From Adiantum capillus-veneris (taxonomy: Eukaryota; Streptophyta; Polypodiopsida; Polypodiales; Pteridaceae), in NCBI GenBank assembly GCA_014529385.2, contig CM043942.1, forward strand, positions 65,299,184 through 65,363,183: 64,000 nucleotides of DNA, written 5' to 3'. A program made the translations under genes and the position numbers. The notes beneath the pieces were generated by a model. It was not told the DNA's origin, made no database searches, and saw nothing but the letters and a program-made list of their open reading frames with translations. This document shows, piece by piece, positions 10,330 through 20,284 of this stretch. Every line of letters begins with the position of its first letter. Position 1 is the first letter of the stretch.

Positions 10330-11051
10330 AAGATTACATCGCCATTTGGGTTCTTAATGAATACCCCCACCACATGAATTTTTGAAGAACTTTCTTGTAT
10401 GCACCATCAAACATCATCGTATGCGCATCTATAATATCTACTTCCTCTTCATGATCATCCTTGTCAATTCTTGGGTAAGATGGAATCTCCCCTCCCTTGT
10501 GTACCACTATGTTCGCCAAATGAGCTTTAATGGAATGATCCACTTTAAACTCAAACTCATACTGTTGAAGCTCCATAGTCCACTTTAAGAAGCACTTTCC
10601 AGGCTTCAAATGTTGTACTACATGCACATAGAATTTTCTGGGCAATAGACATGTCTTAAACTTATGACAAGTAAGAACCAATGCAAATACCCACTGTTCC
10701 ATTTCCATTTAGGAGAACTCACTTACATTTTTCATCTCCATCACAAATAGACTGGCTTGAAGTTCCTTCCTTGTTTTTGTAAGAGCATCGATCCAAAAGC
10801 TACTGACCCCACCCTAATAGATCATAGAAAATTGATTGCAAGTGAGAAGGACTCATTGTTGGTAAAGCACACAATACCTCCTTGATACCATCAAAAGCCT
10901 GTCGCACATCTTCATTCCACTCAAACCCTTGAACTCTTTGACTCAATTTTTGGAAAGGATACACATACTGATACAGCATCCAAAAAAACATGACAAGCAC
11001 CTCAACTTATGCAAAAATGATGCCAAATCCTTTGTGTTGTTGGGTGGATCC
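10330..11051 (-). pseudogene. Ty3/gypsy H reverse transcriptase end and RNase H
   Basis: The right part reads LSQRVQGFEWNEDVRQAFDG, the connection between the gypsy reverse transcriptase thumb and RNase H. The left part (10708-10334) reads WTMELQQYEFEFKV, DHSIKAHLANIVV and MMFDGAYKK, like gypsy RNase H ending in an FDGA motif. The two are in different frames with stops between them. The fragment's right end is the copia A target duplication. Confidence 0.7.
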
Positions 11052-11056
11052 ATAAG

Positions 11057-11284
11057 TGTTAGAATTAGGGTTGCAGAGAAACACACACAGCTTGGAGAAG
11101 AGGAAGGAAGCTCAAGGCACACAATAGAGAGCGTATTACTTAGTGTGCAATGGGAAAGATAGATAGCCCTAGAGTGATGGGCGTATATACAATGCTCAGG
11201 GAAAAAAACCTCCTAAATTGGGAAAAAATGCCCCGGTGGTCCTAGTGTCTTCACACACATCACTACCACATGTATATGGTAACA
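11057..11284 (-). repeat. 3' LTR of copia A
   Basis: 228 bp. On the plus strand it runs from TGTTAGAATTAGGG to TATATGGTAACA; on the element's strand it starts TGTTACCATATACATG. The polypurine tract CCAGGGGGGATT lies directly upstream on the element's strand. Confidence 0.9.
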
Positions 11285-11359
11285 AATCCCCCCTGGAGTG
11301 ATGCGGTGAACGAGAGCTGGCACATGAGTAAAGGGAAGTGCCATGCCCTGAGGACATGA

Positions 11360-12745
11360 TCAGTCCACAAAGGGGAGTAAGCCCAAAGATTTGCAGAAAG
11401 CTTCAAGCTTCTCACAAGAAAATGCCTTTATGAAAATATCTACAAGGTTGTCCTGTGTTGGCACATAAGCCAAGCTGATATCTCCTGCTGAGAGTCTCTC
11501 CCTGACATAGTGGTAATGCACCTCAATGTGCTTTGTGCGAGCATGAAAATGTGGGTTCCTCGCAACTGCCAATGCGCTCTCACTGTCAGTGTAGATAGTG
11601 CTGGCAGTGTCCTGTCCAACACCCAAATCATCCATAAGGCGTCTGTGCCATACACACTCAAGCGTAGTTGTGAAGACTACCGTGTACTCAGCCTCACAAC
11701 TCGAAGTGGCCAGAGTAGGTTGTTTCTTGCTCAACCATGATAAACATGGACTGCAAAGCATGAAACAAAAACCACTTGTGGACACTTGCGTGTCAAAACA
11801 ACCAACCCAATTTGAGTCCGAAAAAGCATGTAAGTCTAGCGGAAATGATCCCCCCTTAGGATAAAACAAGCCAAGATGTAAAGTGCCACTAAGGTAGCTG
11901 AAAATCCTCTTGACAGCCTGCCATTGCTTAGAACCTGGGCTATGCATAAATCTGATGACCTATGAGACTGCAAACTCAATATTTGGCCTTGTGTTGCATA
12001 CTTAAATGAGGCAGCCCAGGACAGTTTGGTAAAGAGTGACATTAGCAAGATCGTCAGCATCATGTGGACTCAGCTTCAAACCTCTTTCCATGGGAGTGGC
12101 AATAGGTTTGCAATCCTCAAGTCCAAACTTACATAGCAATGTCTCTATGTAACTTTTCTGACACAAGGCAATACCACCATCACATTGCTTTATACCCAAG
12201 TAATGATGCAACATCCCCAAATCTTTCATCTTGAAAGTAGCATTCAAATCAGCCTTAAATTCAGCAATATGTCTCTCGTTTGGTCCAGTGATCAGCAAAT
12301 CATCGACATAAAGAACCACAATGAGAAGTACATCACCCTCACGATTTACATACAATGTGCTTTCAGTTGGACTGTTACGAAAGCCTCGTTTAACCAAATG
12401 AGTGCTAGCTTTCTTATACCAAGATTGAGGAGATTGCTTCAACCCATACAAAGCCTTCTTACATCGGCACACTTTGTCCTCTTGTCCTTTTATGACAAAA
12501 CCGCGAGGCTGCGTTACATAAACTTCCTCAAATATGTCACCATTCAACAAAGCAGTAACAATGTCTGATTGATGTACATCCCAACCAAAATGAGCTGCCA
12601 ATGCACATAGAAAACACACAGTAGTCATACGACAAGTGGGAGAAAAAGTCTCTTCATAATCAATGCCTTTTTGCTGTGCATAACCCTTTGAACCAAGTCG
12701 AGCCTTATGGCGATCGATCTCACCATCCGGCTTGCGTTTCAACTT
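11360..12745 (-). pseudogene. Copia A reverse transcriptase-RNase H
   Basis: Mostly one frame: 12742-12002, then 11947-11360 in the same phase with stops between. Reverse transcriptase motifs include RHKARLGSKGYAQQKGIDY, HQSDIVTALLNGDIFEEVY, ALYGLKQSP and the catalytic YVDDLL, which is intact. RNase H follows with the catalytic Asp in AFSDSNWVG, then SSCEAEYTV, YTDSESALAVA and RTKHIEVHYHYVRE. Compared with copia C, two residues are missing after HYLG. A decayed copy of a normal copia polymerase. Confidence 0.88.
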
Positions 12746-13353
12746 GTAAACCTACTTCGTACCAATGGATTTTTTTCCTGGAGGCAAATCACATAAAGTC
12801 CATGTGTCATTTTCTATAGGTGCATCATATTCTAATTGCATGGCAGCCATCCAATTTTCTGAATTCAAGACAGAGGCTCCTCAACATCATGTAAGCTAGA
12901 CACAACCAAAGCATAACAATCTGATGCATAAGATGCATGGTGAGAGCCTGAACGAGTACGACTAGACAAAGGTGCATCCAATTTACTATCACGAAAAGTG
13001 TGCACCATCCATTTTGGCATACCTCTAGCCTGCTCATTTTCAGCCCTTTCCTCATCAAGTACATCATGTACATCTGCATCAGTAATAGTGTGATCTAAAA
13101 CATTTTTAGAAACCCCCATAGGCTATACATTTGCCTCATTGGAACTTACATTCGTATTTCCACCACTGAAAAGAGGCAACAAAGTGTCATAAATGTCCAG
13201 TGAGCTTACATTACTGTCTCTAGTACATGACAGCAAGGGCTGAATAGAATCTTCCACAAACACTACATCCCGTGAAATCAGAATACGTTTTGATACAGCC
13301 TATAACCTTTGCTTTCAGTACTATAACCAACAAAAATACATTTGACAGCCTTA

Positions 13354-15624
13354 TCATCCAATTTTCTGCGTTGCACTTGTGTGCACCAAAGCATATGCCA
13401 AACAGCCAAAAACACGCATGTGCTCAATAGAAGGCTTTCTATCATGCCCTGCTTCATATCGAGTAATAGACTTCAGAGCTGTCGTAGGACACCTGTTAAG
13501 TACATAAGTGGCACACATGATGGCCTCAAGCCAAAAAGAATGCGGCAAAGCTTGACTTTTGACCATACATTGTGCCATTTCTGTCAATGACCTGTTTTTC
13601 CTCTCAGCAACACCATTTTGCTGAGGTGTATAAGGCACTATATATTGGTGTTTTATCCCACGACTAGAAAGAAATGCATTAAATTCATGAGACATATACT
13701 CCCCCCCTCAATCGGAACAGAGGGTGCCCATAGTACATTTCGAGACATTTTTAGCCATAGCCAGAAATTTTTTGAAGCACATAAAAACTTCGGACTTTGC
13801 TTTAAGCGGAAATACCCATGCATGCTTGGAGTAATCATCAATGAAAGTTATGAAGTAAAGGTAATTTCCCAAGGATGGAGTTTGCATGGGCCCACAAACA
13901 TCACTATGCACAAGTTGCAACCTGCATGTGGCCATAACTGAACCATCCTTTGGAAACTTCGAACGCTGCATCTTACCCAAAATACATCCTTCACAAACAT
14001 GTTTGATAGGTGCTTCAAGAGGTGGAAAAGAAGAAACCATATCAGATTTGTGCAAATGCCACAAACTGGAAAAATTCAGATGATCAAAACGTGCATGCCG
14101 AAGTTTTGCATTTGAAATAGCCCTTGAATCTGCAACAGCATTTGCAAAATTTTGTCCACACTTGTCATACAAAGTGAGCTTATACAGCCCATGACACAAA
14201 AGGCTAGATGCAACAATTTCATCACCAAAACTGAGATTATGGACTGTACATCTATCATCCACAAATTTGACTACAAGTCCAAGTCTAGCAACTACGGATA
14301 CAGACAAGATATTCTTCTTGATCCTAGGTACATAAAGTGCATGAACAAGTGTCAAAGAACTGCCATTTGCAGCAGTAAGCACAATCTTTCCAACTCCCTA
14401 AATCGGATAAGAGGCATTGCTGGAACAAGTGACTGAATTCCCATGAGGGACAGACTCGAGAGAGGTAAACAATTCACGGTGTGAGGTAATGTGCTTTGTA
14501 GCACCACTATCAAAATACCACACATGTGAATCTGCAGCAACAACTAACAAGCATGCATCATGAAAAATAGGATTGTAAGTGCACTCTACGCTAAAAGCCC
14601 ATTCTGCATCAACATCTGCATCAAAGTCTCCTTTCACAAAAGACTCAACAATGGCTGCATTTGTAGTGGAACCAGCATTTGCAGTGGAACCACCCTCTTT
14701 CTTCTTAGCCTCTTTGGCCTTCAACTTAGGACACGACTTGATCAAGTGATCATTAGCTTTACAATAATGGAAACGCATCTTCTTTTTGCCCTTATTACTA
14801 GAATTGCCTGACGAAGTGCTGCCAGCAAAAGCATTAGGAACAAAATTTTTGCCACTCGCAGCAGAACCATAAGAAGTGGTTGCATTACTAGTATCACCCT
14901 TTCTTTGAGAAGCAATAAAAGCCTGTTCAACTGCACACTGCCTAGTCGTGTTTTTTTGGGAAAGTGACTCTTGCAACAGCAATGTGCATAATGCATCAAA
15001 CTTGACAACTTCAGGATTTCCTTGGGTCATCAGTCTCCAAGTACTAGCAAAATTCTGGTAGGAATGTGGTAAGTGATCAAGAACAGTCTGCACAAGGGAA
15101 CTGTCTGGAATGTTTGCACCTGCAGAAATAAGTTGCTCATTGATATCCTTGACACTAGCAAGAAAAGTGTCCATATCATCTTCCTCATGCATAATCTTCG
15201 ACTCCAAATCTTTACGCAGCAAAGAAATTTCAGCCTAATTGCGACTTCCATACAAACGAGCCAAAATATCCCAAGCCTGTTTTGCAAATTTTGCTGAACA
15301 GATGTGAGGAACAATGGTGTGCTTCACAGACAATGCAATCAATGCATGAGCCTGTGCATCCTTAACATCCCAACAAGCTTGGTTTGCCGTAGGCAAAACA
15401 ACTCTAACAGAAGCAATCCTTGTAGCAAGACCTGCAACATCCTCAACATCGCCTACATCCTTAGAACGAGGACGTACATCAATGCCCTGCACAATATTCC
15501 AGACGCCGTTTGACACAAGAACGTGTAGCATCATATAAGCCCACATAGGGTAATTATCCCCATCCAACCCGTCCTGAGCAGCAGCAAACATCTTGAACAC
15601 ATCTGTGTTGTTGTTGTCAGCCAT
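13354..15624 (-). pseudogene. Copia A Gag-protease-integrase
   Basis: Starts MADNNNTDVFKMF at 15624. One frame runs to 13708 with two nonsense codons: TAG at 15235-15237 (Glu in copia F) and TAG at 14398-14400 (Gln in copia F). Motifs: zinc knuckle HYCKANDHLIKSC with its first Cys changed to Phe; protease WYFDSGATKHIT, intact; integrase zinc region ending CEGCILGKM; first catalytic Asp in VHSDVCGP. At the second catalytic Asp (CSD) a TGA and a one-base deletion in a G run break the frame. It resumes as GEYMSHEFNAF, with catalytic Glu in NGVAERKNRSL. Copia C has the same lesion. Confidence 0.88.
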
Positions 15625-15955
15625 GGTAAATGCTGCACGTGATGTGAAAATTGCCCGAAAATAGGAGAAATGGAGAGGGAACATAACGTGCTATATAGCA
15701 CAAACCATAGAAGACTATAAGGCACCTGTTCTGAAAAAAACGACACTTATAGAATTGCTGCACAAAATGATGAAATTGCTTGTGCAGACCTACCTGTAGT
15801 GGAAATAGATTCCGAAATGAGCCCGAATCAGAAATCTGAGTAGAATCAAAAATATTTGTCGACCTGCGAACGCTCGCCAAACCTCACTGTAATTGGAGAA
15901 AGTGAGCAGGCGTGTGCTAGAGCAGCTGGGGACTGAGCCCGGGAGGACGCAACCT

Positions 15956-15967
15956 TCTCTGATACCA
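15956..15967 (-). promoter_or_regulatory. Primer-binding site of copia A
   Basis: Minus strand TGGTATCAGAGA beside the LTR end; one mismatch to the standard initiator-Met tRNA complement. Confidence 0.8.
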
Positions 15968-15969
15968 AT

Positions 15970-16196
15970 TTTTGGAATTAGGGTTGCAAAGAAACACGCA
16001 CAGCTTGGAGAAGACGAAGGAAGCTCAAGGCACACAATAGAGAGTGTATTACCTAGTGTGCAATGGGAAAGATAGATAGCCCTAGAGTGATGGGCGTATA
16101 TACAATGCTCGGGGAAAAAATCTCCTAAAGAGGGAAAAAATGCCCCGGCGATCCTAGTGTGTTCACACACATCACTACCACATGTATATGGTAACA
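15970..16196 (-). repeat. 5' LTR of copia A
   Basis: 227 bp. Its inner end has TT instead of the TG seen in copies C and F. It ends GGTAACA followed by the ATAAG target duplication. Confidence 0.9.
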
Positions 16197-16201
16197 ATAA
16201 G

Positions 16202-16880
16202 AAGTAAAGACTTAGCTTTTTCGGGGTTGTCTTCTACTCCATTTTGGGAAACCACATGTCCTAGCAAATTGACGCTAGCATGAGAAAACTTACACTTCTC
16301 TGGGTTGAGTTTCCCACCCTCTTGCTGAAGCCTTTCAAAACTCAACCTTAGCTTCTCCAAATGTGTGATCCTGGAGTTATAACATCCAATGTCATCCATG
16401 AAAACTTGAATGAACTTACCCAAATAGGGACAAAATACTTTATGCATCCACCCTTGGAAGGTAGCATATGCATTAACCAGTCCAAAATGCATTCTCTTAT
16501 AGGCAAAACAGTCCCAAGGATTAATGAAGGTAGTCTTCAATTGATCTTCAATCACTATCAAGATCTGAAAGTAGCTAGAAAATCCATCCATGATTGAGTA
16601 GCATGCATGACCTACAACCTGATTGAGGATTTTATCCTAGAAGGGTAGTCAATAATGATTCCTTTTTGTGGAAGCATTGAAAGGCTTGAAATCAACACAT
16701 ATCCTAAATCTTCCATTCTTCTTGGGTACAATAACTATTGGAGATACCCAATGTTCAGACTCCTACACTCGAAAGGTCAAATTTTCTTCCAAAATCTTTG
16801 TCACCTCTTTACAAAGTGCCCTCTCATGAATGACCCCCAACCTCGTAAGCTTTTGAACCTTTGGCTTAGAACCTTCTTTT
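16202..16880 (-). pseudogene. Ty3/gypsy H reverse transcriptase, main part
   Basis: A 138-codon frame reads MDGFSSYFQILI, EDQLKTTFINPW, CFAYKRMHFGLVNAYATFQ, and the catalytic segment FIQVFMDD, the gypsy form of the YxDD box. It ends NLLGHVVSQNG before the copia A insertion. Upstream (16600-16880) broken frames show the earlier motifs. Stops and frameshifts precede this part. Confidence 0.85.
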
Positions 16881-17236
16881 AGGTTAATTCTATGCTCGAC
16901 TCCCTTTGCTCCTCTCGCAACTCCATATATTTAGTGGCAAATAGCTTTGGAAAATCAGCAAACATGTCTTCATACTCTTTTTTTTCTTTGTCAAGTCCTC
17001 TCCTAACATGATCCTTACATTCACTTTGTCAAGCTCACAATTGTTTTTGAATTCTCCTTCTCCTCCTTGACCTCCACATCATGCATTGATGTTTCCTTTT
17101 TGACACTTATCCCAACTAGATCATGACACAATCTCATCAAGCCTTCCTCTACACTTTATCCTGATGACGTAGATGAAGCATCACTAACATATGACGTAGT
17201 TTCTATTGAATCCATATCTTGCATCTCCAATAGGGA
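16881..17236 (-). other. Gypsy H linker between protease and reverse transcriptase
   Basis: Broken minus-strand frames with acidic, Lys-rich sequence, consistent with the protease-reverse transcriptase linker. No separate feature seen. Confidence 0.4.
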
Positions 17237-17728
17237 CTATGTATGGCTCTCGCATGTCTTCATGTTGTAGACAATTTTCCTTCCTTTCTCTTGGTTGGGG
17301 GTGGTGATCAAAATTGTGCCACAATATTGCTTAGCACCAGGGGGTATAATCCATGGCCTCCCTAAAATGATCAGGTAAGCATTATCACCTGCTTGCACAA
17401 TGTAAAAATCAATCAAGCACTCAATCCCCAAGACTTTTATCTTAGCATCTTTAGCTATCACAAGACACCTTGCCTTTTTGTGGCTGACCATCCTCATATG
17501 GATTGAAGCATTCATTGACATCTTGACGCCTGCTTCCCTCATGATAGCCTCAGTCATGACACACATGTGAGCACGAACATCCACATATGCTTGCAATTTT
17601 GTCTTCTTTCCCAACATAGATGCAACTATTGGAACCATATCCACCGAGTGACCAACCCTCAAGGATGACACCATGCTTTGATGATTTTTCTTTTTGGAAG
17701 GAAGCCGTATACTCACACCTTTTTCCAT
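17237..17728 (-). pseudogene. Ty3/gypsy H aspartic protease region
   Basis: A 163-codon frame resembles a gypsy retropepsin. KLQAYVDVRAHMCVMTEAIM stands where the family has VDtGAxvNvm, so the D-T/S-G triad is changed to D-V-R. ECLIDFYIVQAGDNAYLIIL then GRPWI matches the conserved C-terminal half (usually ILGRPWL). The altered triad suggests an inactive protease. Confidence 0.7.
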
Positions 17729-17749
17729 TGCCTCCTCAATTTAGTGTTT

Positions 17750-18231
17750 GAAGCCACCAACTGACCAAAAGACATATTGGCCTTTTGATTTCATATGTCG
17801 TTGACAATATCATAGTCTTTGACAGCTTGGCCAAGAGGGTAGTCTTTTGGACCTTTTTTTTTGGTGCTTGCTCTCGCTACTCTTTGGTTGACCTTCTAAT
17901 TTAGTCTTCCCTTTCCTTGCTCTTGTTTCCCTCTCTTCTTCTGTCTCTTTCTCCCTATCATGCCTGGCTCTTTTATTGGCCAAGAAATCCACATCTTGAT
18001 GCTCAAGGATAATGATATTGATAGCCCTACCTTCTCCATTTGCAAACAACAATTGTGTTTGTTGTTGCGGTGGTGGTGCTTCTAGTGCCCACTCTTGATG
18101 ATTTTCTTCTACTCTCCCTCGAAAACGCCCATATAAGTAAGGGGTACATCCCTATTCTCTCTCTTGGTGGTCTAGGAAAATCAGGGGTGTAGTGACCCTC
18201 TTCACCACAATTTCAGCATCTACCTTGTAGC
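17750..18231 (-). pseudogene. Ty3/gypsy H Gag C-terminal part with zinc knuckle
   Basis: The right end encodes a knuckle reading C-stop-NCGEEGHYTPDF, so a TGA replaces the residue after the first Cys and Phe replaces the last Cys. To the left is a Lys/Glu-rich region (RARHDREKETEEERETRARK). The fragment begins at the copia C target duplication. Its upstream half lies at 36522-37300. Confidence 0.7.
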
Positions 18232-18457
18232 TGTTGGAATTAGGGTTGCAAAGAAATGCACACAGCTTGGAGAAGACGGAGGAAGCTCAAGGCACACAAT
18301 AGAGAGTGTGTTACTTAGTGTGCAATGAAAATATAGATACCCCTAGACTGATGGGCGTATATACAATGCGGGGGGGGGGAACCTCCTAAAGAGGGAAAAA
18401 ATGCCCCGGCGGTCCTAGTGTGTTCACACACATCACTACCACATGTATATGGTAAAA
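18232..18457 (-). repeat. 3' LTR of copia C
   Basis: Runs from TGTTGGAATTAGGG to TATATGGTAAAA on the plus strand, with AA in place of the family's terminal CA. A C-rich stretch on the plus strand beside it (ACCCCCTAGAG) is the polypurine tract. Confidence 0.85.
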
Positions 18458-18532
18458 AAAACCCCCTAGAGTGATGCGGTGAACGAGAGCTGTCACATGA
18501 GTAAACGGAAGTTCCATGCCCTGAGGACATGA

Positions 18533-19637
18533 TCAGTCCACAAAGGGGAGCAAGCCCAAAGCCTTGCGGAAAGCTTCGATCTTCTCATGAGACAATGCCT
18601 TTGTGAAAAGATCTGCAAGATTGTCCTGTGTTGGCACATAAGCCAAGATGATCTCTCCTACTGAGAGCCTCTCCCTGACATAGTGGTAATGCACCTCAAT
18701 GTGCTTTGTGTGAGCATGAAAAAGTGGGTTCCTTGCAACTGTCAGTGCGCTGTGACTGTTAGTGTAAATAGTATTGGTAGTGTCCTGTCCAACACCCAAA
18801 TCAACCATAAGGCGTCTGAGAAATACACACTCAACCATAGCTGTGAAGACTGCCCTGTACTCAGTCTCACAACTCAAAGTGGTCACAGTAGGCTGCTTCT
18901 TGCTCAACCATGATATACATGAACTACCAAGCATGAAACAAAAAACACTTGTGGACACTCTCGTGTCAAAACAACCAGGCCAATCTGAGTCCAAAAAAGC
19001 ATGTAAGTCTGGCGGCAATGATCCCCCCTTAGGATAAAACAAGCCAAGATGTAAAGTGCCACTAAGGTAGTGAAAAATCCTCTTGACAACTTGCCAATGC
19101 TTAGACCCTAGGCTATGCATAAATTTGCTAACCTGTGAGTTTGCAAACTAAATATACGGCCTCATGTTGCATACATAAATGAGGCAGCCAACAACAGTTT
19201 GATAAAGAGTGACATCAGCAGGATCGCCAGTATCATGTAGACTCAACTTCAAACTTGTTTCCATGGGAGTGGCAATAGGTTTGCAATCCTCAAGTCCAAA
19301 CTTACATAGCAATGTCTCTATGTAGCTTTTCTGACACAAGGCAATACCACCATCACACTGCTTAAACTGTATACCCAAGTAATGATGCAACATCCCCAAA
19401 TCTTTCATCTTGAAAGTAGCATTCAAATCAGCCTTAAATTCAGCAGTATGTCTCTCATTTGGTCCAGTGATCAGCAAATCATCGACATAAAGAACCACAA
19501 TGAGAAATACATCATCCTCACGCTTTACATACAATGTGCTTTCTGTTGGTCTGTTACAAAAGCCTTGTTTGACCAAATGAGTGTCGGATTTCTCATACCA
19601 AGCATAAGGAGATTGCTTCAACCCATACAAAGCCTTC
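18533..19637 (-). pseudogene. Copia C RNase H and second half of reverse transcriptase
   Basis: Reverse transcriptase runs from KxLYGLKQSP at its upstream edge through YVDDLLITG (catalytic pair intact) and HHYLGIQFKQCDGG. RNase H (19120-18533) has FLDSDWPGC, SCETEYRAV, YTNSHSALTVA and RTKHIEVHYHYVRE-like sequence. The upstream edge is sharp: coding sequence stops after the codons for KALYG and block E begins. The missing upstream half is in inverted orientation at 28921-29390. Confidence 0.87.
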
Positions 19638-19667
19638 CATTAGGAAAAAAATGGACTCTCCATGGGC
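19638..19667 (+). repeat. Left terminal inverted repeat of block E
   Basis: Starts ATTAGGAAAAA preceded by C, then ATGGACTCTCC and TGGGCC. It matches 29391-29420 at nearly every position. Copia coding sequence stops directly before it. Confidence 0.65.
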
Positions 19668-19763
19668 CTTGTAAGAATCCCTAATTTAAAGGAAGCCTGC
19701 CAAGATTAAGGGGGACAAAGGCTTTGAATGGGGCTATTTTGGTAGGGTCTCCTCCACCTTTGA

Positions 19764-19870
19764 CCCTTAAAAAGGTAGGGGGAAGGGGGGGGGGGGGGGG
19801 GGGGGGGGGGGTAACCATTTAAAAAATAGGGAAGGGGGGGGTAAACCATTTGAAAAGTAGGGGGGTAGGG
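19764..19870. repeat. Long G homopolymer and G-rich duplicated motif
   Basis: A run of 27 G (19785-19811) is followed by two versions of GTAACCATTT / GTAAACCATTT with more G runs. It could form a G-quadruplex. Homopolymer length is unreliable in assemblies. Confidence 0.8.
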
Positions 19871-20198
19871 GGTCTTGTCTCTCTACCTTTTTGGCCAACT
19901 TGTAAGTGACCTCTTAACTCTCCCATGCCACCTAAGCAAATCCGTGGGTCAAAGAGGTCAAAAAAATGACTTTTTTCAAAAACTTTCAAAAAAACTCTAT
20001 TCCCCCCTAAAAAGTACCCCCAACATATACACATAATAAAAAAAAGATTTTTAAGTTAAATTACTCAAAATTCAACATTTTTTGACTCCCTTGAAAATTT
20101 TAGAAAATTCTCCCCAAAATTGAAAACTCTCTCTCCTAATCTAAGCTCCTCTCGTACACCCATCCCCCTTGCACCTGCACTTGCCGCTGCATCTACGC

Positions 20199-20284
20199 AC
20201 CCATCTCTCCATCCTTCAAGCTCCATCTCTCCATCCTACAAGCTCTATCTCTCCATCCTTCAAGCTCCATCTCTCCATCCTACA
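20199..20284 (+). repeat. Four 22-bp repeats before the start codon of the E transposase-like gene
   Basis: CATCTCTCCATCCTTCAAGC and a near-copy with CTACAAGC alternate four times and end exactly at the ATG at 20285. The pyrimidine-rich repeat is probably 5' untranslated leader. The frame is open upstream through it, so an earlier start at 20120 is possible. Confidence 0.75.

Larger units (their letters stand above)
11057..16196 (-). mobile_element. Full-length Ty1/copia element A, 5.14 kb, nested in gypsy H
   Basis: Complete element with LTRs at 11057-11284 and 15970-16196 flanked by the 5-bp target duplication ATAAG (11052-11056 and 16197-16201). By eye the two LTRs differ at about 15 of 227 positions, so it is not recent. 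The primer-binding site lies inside the right LTR (TGGTATCAGAGA, 15956-15967) and a G-rich polypurine tract lies inside the left LTR. Its coding frame carries several stops and frameshifts. C (18232-36516) and F (43055-45578) belong to the same family. Confidence 0.93.
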
